Of a DNA stretch of 64,000 bases, positions 58,988-64,000 are shown in pieces (within the stretch, counting starts at the first letter, position 1; every line of letters begins with the position of its first letter). A model generated the notes under the pieces. That model was not told the origin of the DNA and ran no database searches. It was given only the letters and a program-made list of their open reading frames with translations. Both the position numbers and the translations under genes were made by a program. The DNA is from Alnus glutinosa (lineage: Eukaryota; Streptophyta; Magnoliopsida; Fagales; Betulaceae). Where the stretch lies: the NCBI RefSeq assembly GCF_958979055.1, contig NC_084887.1, positions 9,760,501 to 9,824,500 of the forward strand, written 5' to 3'.

Positions 58988-59069
58988 ACAGTCCATGTGA
59001 TCCTTCAAATGCTTGTGTCTTTCAAATGCCTCTACACCACTCACTCCACATGTAAGAGACTTTCACAAG
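58988..59069 (+). promoter_or_regulatory. SAUR upstream module, copy C
   Basis: Inverted relative to A and B: GTCCATGTGATCC and GCCTCTACACCACTCACTCC. Lies about 160 bp before the SAUR 2 start codon. Confidence 0.55.
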
Positions 59070-59087
59070 TTAGTCATATCTATTATC

Positions 59088-59095
59088 TATATATA
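59088..59095 (+). promoter_or_regulatory. Candidate TATA box, SAUR 2
   Basis: TATATATA 137 bp before the start codon, just after module C. Confidence 0.5.
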
Positions 59096-59231
59096 CATAC
59101 ACGTAACACATCATTCCATAGCCAAACTCAAGTCGATCTTCACATCCTCTGCTATCAAATCCTTTACTTTCTCTTCCCTTTTTGTTTCTGATCTTCACTA
59201 CCTTTTCCAGAAACAACATACATAGATAGCA

Positions 59232-59537
59232 ATGGCTATTCGTTTGCCTGGTATTACACATGCTAAGCACATTCTTCGCCGATCAAACTCATTTGCAAAG
59301 AAAGCAGCTTCAACATTTACAGATGTTCCAAAAGGCCACCTTGCAATATACGTTGGAGAGAGCGAAAAGAAGCGATTCATAGTTCCAGTATCACTTCTGA
59401 ACCAGCCTTCATTTCAAGAATTGCTAGGCATGGCTGAGGAAGAATTTGGATTTGATCATCCAATGGGAGGTCTCACAATTCCCTGCAGCCAAGATTTCTT
59501 CATTGGTCTCACTTCTTGCTTACATGAATTGTTGTAA
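59232..59537 (+). CDS. SAUR-family protein 2
   Basis: Single exon, 101 residues. Differs from SAUR 1 at about 16 positions, mainly at the N-terminus ([20 protein letters not shown]) and the C-terminal tail ([16 protein letters not shown]). The SAUR core is complete: [39 protein letters not shown] and [10 protein letters not shown]. The N-terminus is closest to SAUR 3, so 2 and 3 may be the youngest pair. Transcribed away from SAUR 1 from a shared intergenic region containing inverted copies of the module. The first ATG after the TATA box gives this start. No intron, signal peptide or membrane segment. Confidence 0.93.
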   Translation: MAIRLPGITHAKHILRRSNSFAKKAASTFTDVPKGHLAIYVGESEKKRFIVPVSLLNQPSFQELLGMAEEEFGFDHPMGGLTIPCSQDFFIGLTSCLHELL

Positions 59538-60640
59538 TACATAAACAAGCAGTGCCAATTTTGTAAATCCATGTATATTCTTCATTTGTTTTTAGCAGAA
59601 GAAGAGATGGGGATTAACTACCTATCCTGAGTTTTTCTAATCGAATTATTGCAGTTTCTCTTACACCCTTCTCACATTCTCCTCAGTTTAAATTGATCTT
59701 TTCATTCTGTGATATTTCAAGCCCCTTAAATTTTGTTTGATTTGCATGTTTGTCTATGGATAATAGTCTACCTAATGGGCATTGATTTGATGGTTTCTTC
59801 TACTATCTGCCACAATCTTGTCTCCTTCAAAAGAATGAGCAACCTTCTTGGAAATTTGTATGAAATCGACAAGAAAAAGTATATTTTTTAATGGAAAACC
59901 AAACACAAAGTTAAGACCTTTCAAAATTTTAACTTGCTCACTTATATTTTTCCTCAAATTTTATCATGGATCCTTATTTTTTGTTCTCAGTACCTGTAGA
60001 TCTCAAAATATTTATTAATCAATTGATTGAATAACAGTGCTGTCTAAAGTTATGAAGATTAAATCTCAACGGCAAACTTGTAATTTAGAATAGGTAGCTT
60101 TACCTTGCTCTTACTCAATAGGTATTAGCCTAAAAGAGTCAAAAGACTGCACCTGAATTTTATCTCCTATTTTCCACCGTGACAGTTTGATAAGTAGTAT
60201 ATTCATTTTCATTTTCATGGTTTTCCTAGGATTCAGATATAATGCAGATTTAGAATCAATTCATCAATATTGGTCTTGGGAGGAGAATCTTCCAAAGCAA
60301 TTATCCAAAAATTTTTAACCGGGTGAAAAGATTATCTGCAGATCTTGTGTGTGGCTCTCGTTTATTTTTTATTTGATACCACATCAAATTATAGCATCTG
60401 TTAATACATTAATTCAGAATCAATGGAATAAACAAGACACATGTGCAATAGATTTTCATAGGAGGTGTGCAAATAATATTATGCTGAGAAGAAATGACCC
60501 AAGTTAAACTTTGAATCATCCTACAACAGGTAGGTAAATTTATTAGGATTGCACAATGAGGTAGCCCTCCCTTCCCTTCAATTCCTTATTCCTCATGTGA
60601 ACAGGAATAGATCATAAATCTCTAGTATAAAATAAAAAGA
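59538..60640. other. 3' flank of SAUR 2 and spacer
   Basis: 59,545-59,700 is the inverted counterpart of the other SAUR 3' flanks. The rest shows no gene or recognised repeat. Confidence 0.4.
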
Positions 60641-60645
60641 TTTTA

Positions 60646-61657
60646 GGTTTAATTACCTTCCCCCCTTGAACTACCAGCCATTGTCAATATGCCCTCATGA
60701 ACTGACACTCTCACCAGAAGAGAGTATTGAACTACCATTTACATAGCAAAACCCTCATTCCGTTAAGGAATCTTGTTAAATCGGATGGAATATTATATTT
60801 TTAGACATTAAATTTTGTTTAAAGACAGAAATACCTCAAACAATAATTTAATAAAAATATCAAACCTAATATATATTTTTTTCAAAAAAAAGAAAGAAAA
60901 AAAGAGAGGGGGTGGCTGCCATCGAGGGAGAAGGGGGATGGCTGCCACTGAGGGGGAGAAGGGGTGGCCTGCGAGCCACCCCGAAACTTGGGGGTGGCCA
61001 CGCGCCACCCTTGAGCAAGCCGACCACCTCTGGGGTGGCTCGCCGCCACCCCGAAACCTAGGGGTGGCTTTCGAGCCACCCTTAAAGGTGGCTCCGGCTA
61101 CCTTCGAACCTAAGGGTGGTTGCACGGACATCCCCAGGTTCCTCTAGGTTGGCTCACGAGCCACCCTGGATGAAACCCAAGGGTGGGGTAGAGCCACCCC
61201 TAGAGGTGGCTGCGCGGCCACCCTATAGGCCCGGCGGCCACCTCCAGGTTCGGAGGTGGCCGGAGCCACCTTTAGGGGTGTCTTGAAGGCCACCCCCAGC
61301 TTATGAGATGGCCGCGCGCCACCCCCGGGTTGCATCTAGGGTGGCCCGCGCGGCCACCCCTAGGTTCTGGGGTGGCTCGCAAGCCACCCCCCTCCCCTTA
61401 AGGGGGTAGCTGCCACCAGCAGCCGGCCCCTTTCTTTCCTTTTTTTAAAATTTTTTTTATTTGTTTTTATTTTGAGGGTATATGTAAATTTTCATTTTAA
61501 GTTAGGGTATTTGAGTCTTTTAATGAAGATAACTGATGAAATGGGGGTTTTAATATGTAAATGGTAGTTCAATGTTCTCTTCTGGTAAGGGTGTTATAGT
61601 TCATGAAGGTATATTGACAATAGTTGGTAGTTTATGAAAGGAAAAGGTAATTACCCC
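60646..61657. mobile_element. MULE-type element with GC-rich GGGTGGC core
   Basis: The ends GGTTTAATTACCTTCCCCCC and, reversed, GGGGTAATTACCTTTTCC begin arms of about 150-200 bp matching each other and the TIRs of the 47,829 element (shared CTACCAGCCATTGTCAA and AACTGACAC text). A perfect 9-bp duplication AAGATTTTA flanks it (60,637-60,645 and 61,658-61,666). The core (60,905-61,425) is extremely G+C-rich and consists largely of GGGTGGC and GCCACCC words in alternation. Short frames through the core are compositional and not credible genes. 1,012 bp; no transposase. Confidence 0.85.
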
Positions 61658-61788
61658 AAGATTTTACCAATCATGGTAACTATATGTCTCCTTAAAAATT
61701 GTTAACTATTTATCCTAAATTACCCCAAGATTTTACCAATCATGGTAACTATATGCCTCCTTAAAAATTGTTAACTATTTATCCTAAA
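61651..61788. repeat. 69-bp tandem duplication at the element edge
   Basis: 61,651-61,719 and 61,720-61,788 are nearly identical (TATATGTCTCC versus TATATGCCTCC). Each copy includes the last seven bases of the MULE-type element (TTACCCC) and the AAGATTTTA target duplication, so the duplication arose after the insertion. Confidence 0.9.
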
Positions 61789-62428
61789 GGCATATCATAT
61801 GAGAGTCTAATTTGGTCCCCAACAACATATTTCTTGTGAATAATTTCTTCACAAGAATATATAACTCGGGTTCAAGCTAATCTCTGAAATTTAGGCTTTT
61901 GATAAGCTAGTAATCCATAAGCCTATAGTTTATCCTTTTGATAAGCCAATAAATAACATTTCGAAACAGCTTCCTAACACAAAATTGATAAAGTTCAAAT
62001 TTGTTTATGATAGGATGTGGTGCAAACCAAAACCTGGCTCAGTTTTGATGATTTCATCATTTGGTTTTAATTGAACTTTGTGTACAATGGAGAAACTTTC
62101 TTGAGTACTTGAAAAAAATTGTTATAATAAACTGCTGAAGATGACCCTTACATAAGAAAGCTGCATAGACTATCATCCATAGAAAACATGCAAAATTAAA
62201 TTAAATAAAAGGGCTTAGAAATATTATAGAATCTTAAAGAGATCAATTTAAACTGAAAGGTAATCCCAGTTTTACATTTGTTAGAAGAATGTTAGAGAAA
62301 CTGCGAGAATTCTATTTGTAGCATTTTTAGTGGTTAATCAACCCCCACCACTTCTTCTGCCTAGAATAAATAAAGAATACGCATGGATTTACAAAACTGT
62401 CTCTGCTATTCTTTTTTAGTGCTGCGTA
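61789..62428. other. Spacer and 3' flank of SAUR 3
   Basis: 62,240-62,420 matches the 3' flank of SAUR 1. The remainder shows no gene. Confidence 0.4.
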
Positions 62429-62731
62429 TCAGAATTCATGTAAGCTAGAAGTGAGATCAATGAAGATGTCTTCACTGCAAGGAATTGTGAGACCACCCAT
62501 TGGATGATAGAATCCAAATTCCTCCTTAGCCTTGTTTAGCAATTCTTGAAATGAAGGCTGGTTCAAGAATGATATGGGAACTACAAATCGCTTCTTTTCA
62601 CTCTCTCCAACATATACTGCTAGGTAGCCTTTTGGAACATCAGCAAATCTTGAAGCTGCTTGCTTTGCAAATGAGTTTGACCGGCGGAGAATGTGCTTAG
62701 CATGTGTAATACCAGGTAAACGAATAGCCAT
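62429..62731 (-). CDS. SAUR-family protein 3
   Basis: Single exon, 100 residues, one residue shorter than the others at the C-terminus (ends SSLHEF). The core is complete: [39 protein letters not shown] and [11 protein letters not shown] visible difference is FGFYHP where the other two have FGFDHP. Minus strand, 2.9 kb from SAUR 2, with the 1-kb MULE-type element in the space between. The conserved module (62,886-62,980) and a TATA-like word (62,861-62,868) precede it at the same distances as in SAUR 1. Role by family as for SAUR 1. Confidence 0.93.
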   Translation of the reverse strand: MAIRLPGITHAKHILRRSNSFAKQAASRFADVPKGYLAVYVGESEKKRFVVPISFLNQPSFQELLNKAKEEFGFYHPMGGLTIPCSEDIFIDLTSSLHEF

Positions 62732-62860
62732 TTCTGTCTATCTGTATTATTGCTATGAAAGATGGTGAAGATTACAAATGAAAGCTGAAAAGGGAGAAGA
62801 AAGTAAGTGTTTGATATCAGAGGATCTGAGACTTGATCTGGCTGTGAAAGGATATCTTCA

Positions 62861-62868
62861 TATATATA
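62861..62868 (-). promoter_or_regulatory. Candidate TATA box, SAUR 3
   Basis: TATATATA on the minus strand, 130 bp before the start codon. Confidence 0.5.
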
Positions 62869-62885
62869 ACTATAGATGAGTAGTG

Positions 62886-62980
62886 TGTTAAGTCCCTGAA
62901 ATGTGGAGCGAGTGGTGTAAAGGGATCCAGGTGGGGTTGGTGAGAGACATATCATTTGAAGGATCACATGGACATGTCTT
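62886..62980 (-). promoter_or_regulatory. SAUR upstream module, copy D
   Basis: Contains TGAAATGTGGAGCGAGTGGT and GGATCACATGGACATGTC; about 155 bp before the SAUR 3 start codon, matching A and C in spacing. Confidence 0.55.
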
Positions 62981-63029
62981 TCTACTCATCATGAAGAAAT
63001 TGGTAGTGATTGAGACTTTGGAACACGCT

Positions 63030-64000
63030 GAGCACAAGCCACAAGCATTTGTTGGGAGAACAACCTACAAGGGACCCTGTTGAAAGCAAAGATATGTGGA
63101 TTGGAGAAAAATTTGCACTAACTGGCTGACCTCCCGCTATGAAAGACAGGGTTAGACATATAGTTGGGACCAGAGAAAGTCTCCAAGATCATGCAAACCT
63201 AACTCGTATCTTTACAACAAGTTTAACCTCAATGAAATCTGGATGTTGGGGAAAAGAAAAGTTATCTGTATCAGCAAATACTCTGCAGATTTTCTCAACG
63301 GAGTAAAAAAATATTCATTTGTGTTTAAAAATGAAAATGAAAATGAAATTTCCAACTGTTAGAAACATGAGAATACATTGATGATCAGGGATTGAGGTGA
63401 GGAAAGGAAATGTAGTCATTGCCTCACAACCTAATTTACCGACATTTTCTTAATTTTCCTTTATCCAATGAGTTTGAGGACAAACCCCCATGGAGAGCAC
63501 ATGAAGTATGTCCTACAAGTAGTCATAGCTGGAGCAACCCTACATATCTCAAACAAGTATTGCATTGTAAGTGATGAAAATTTTAGGTGCCGACTCTCGC
63601 AAAACAAGTTTCTTTTCTTTTCTCCTTGTTTTTGTTCACTTTTGTTTTGATCTCATAATCTATTAGGATTGTCGAGACTATGCGAACTAGTAAAAATTAA
63701 AGAGAAAATGGAGAGAAAACTTAGGGAACTCACGTGGTTCGGCAGTGTGCCTATGCCTACAGGAACAAGTGGCTAATTTCACCTCTAGACTCCACCTGTC
63801 TAGCCTTTATAGTAGAGACCACTATAACTTCAAATATTAGCCACCATTTCTGACATAATCAAAGTAAGAAATATTAACAACCTCGGCCTCATAAGATTGA
63901 GTTCCTCTGGTCATTTACAGATAAGCCTTTCAAGGGTCACTTCTTTAGCAAAAAAAACACATCTAAAATTAAACATTTGTTTCAACTGCATCTGTTGAAT
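63030..64000. repeat. SAUR-flanking duplication, copy 2
   Basis: Collinear with 56,405-57,000 but longer, with inserted stretches (for example 63,170-63,480). It runs to the right edge of the window, ending in the same CAACTGCATCTGTTGAAT found at 56,956. Implies that the array unit includes a SAUR plus several hundred bp of flank, and may continue beyond the window. No gene seen. Confidence 0.7.

Noticed and set aside
60815..61335. Several proline/glycine-rich open frames on both strands in the GC core
   Set aside because: They are open in many frames at once because of the short-word repeat composition; no domain, and the core is part of a TIR element.

Overview
This window is nuclear DNA from a flowering plant. 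Genes have spliced exons with GT-AG introns, spacers are AT-rich and loaded with transposons, and the recognisable proteins are plant ones: a tyrosine-aminotransferase-family enzyme, an RTNLB-type reticulon, chloroplast ribosomal protein S9 and a SAUR cluster. Repeat style and intron sizes fit a woody rosid eudicot. I cannot name the species; a Fagales-like tree is only a guess.

Layout. 1-5,000: one end of a CACTA transposon, an LTR-like repeat, a LINE scrap, a broken 3' end of a TAT-family gene, and a direct duplication just upstream of the TAT gene. 5,087-11,153: a seven-exon TAT-family gene with an intact 417-residue reading frame and MITEs in introns 1 and 6. 11,160-23,080: a nest of decayed retroelements (LTR-like pieces, GC-cored inverted-repeat element, foldback, six-unit palindromic tandem repeat beside a Ty3/gypsy integrase tail, Copia gag with primer-binding site and LTR, gypsy RT/RNase H), ending with a second TAT 3' fragment. 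25,088-28,461: an eight-exon reticulon gene (432 residues). 28,824-36,830: inverted-repeat elements, a 3.8-kb solo LTR nested in a MITE, a SINE and a 31-bp tandem repeat. 37,232-39,353: the two-exon plastid S9 gene (207 residues) with a SINE in its intron. 40,186-53,775: a hAT MITE, three LINE copies and LTR pieces; one LINE is split by a MULE-type MITE with a clean 9-bp target duplication. 53,776-56,400: AT-rich with no gene seen. 56,400-64,000: three intact SAUR genes (two divergent, one separate), one SAUR pseudogene and duplicated flanks.

The genes do not form one pathway. The TAT-family enzyme belongs to cytosolic amino-acid metabolism, the reticulon shapes ER membrane, S9 is part of the plastid ribosome, and the SAURs are a tandem auxin-responsive growth family that shares a conserved upstream module. 

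The least conventional structure is a group of inverted-repeat elements with a GC-rich core packed with GGGTGGC/GCCACCC words (about 13.1, 29.1, 41.7 and 60.9 kb), plus a coreless relative at 47.8 kb whose terminal repeats match those of the 60.6-kb element. The two related copies each carry a perfect 9-bp target duplication.

All calls come from reading the sequence. No database search or alignment program was run, and edges of degraded repeats are approximate.
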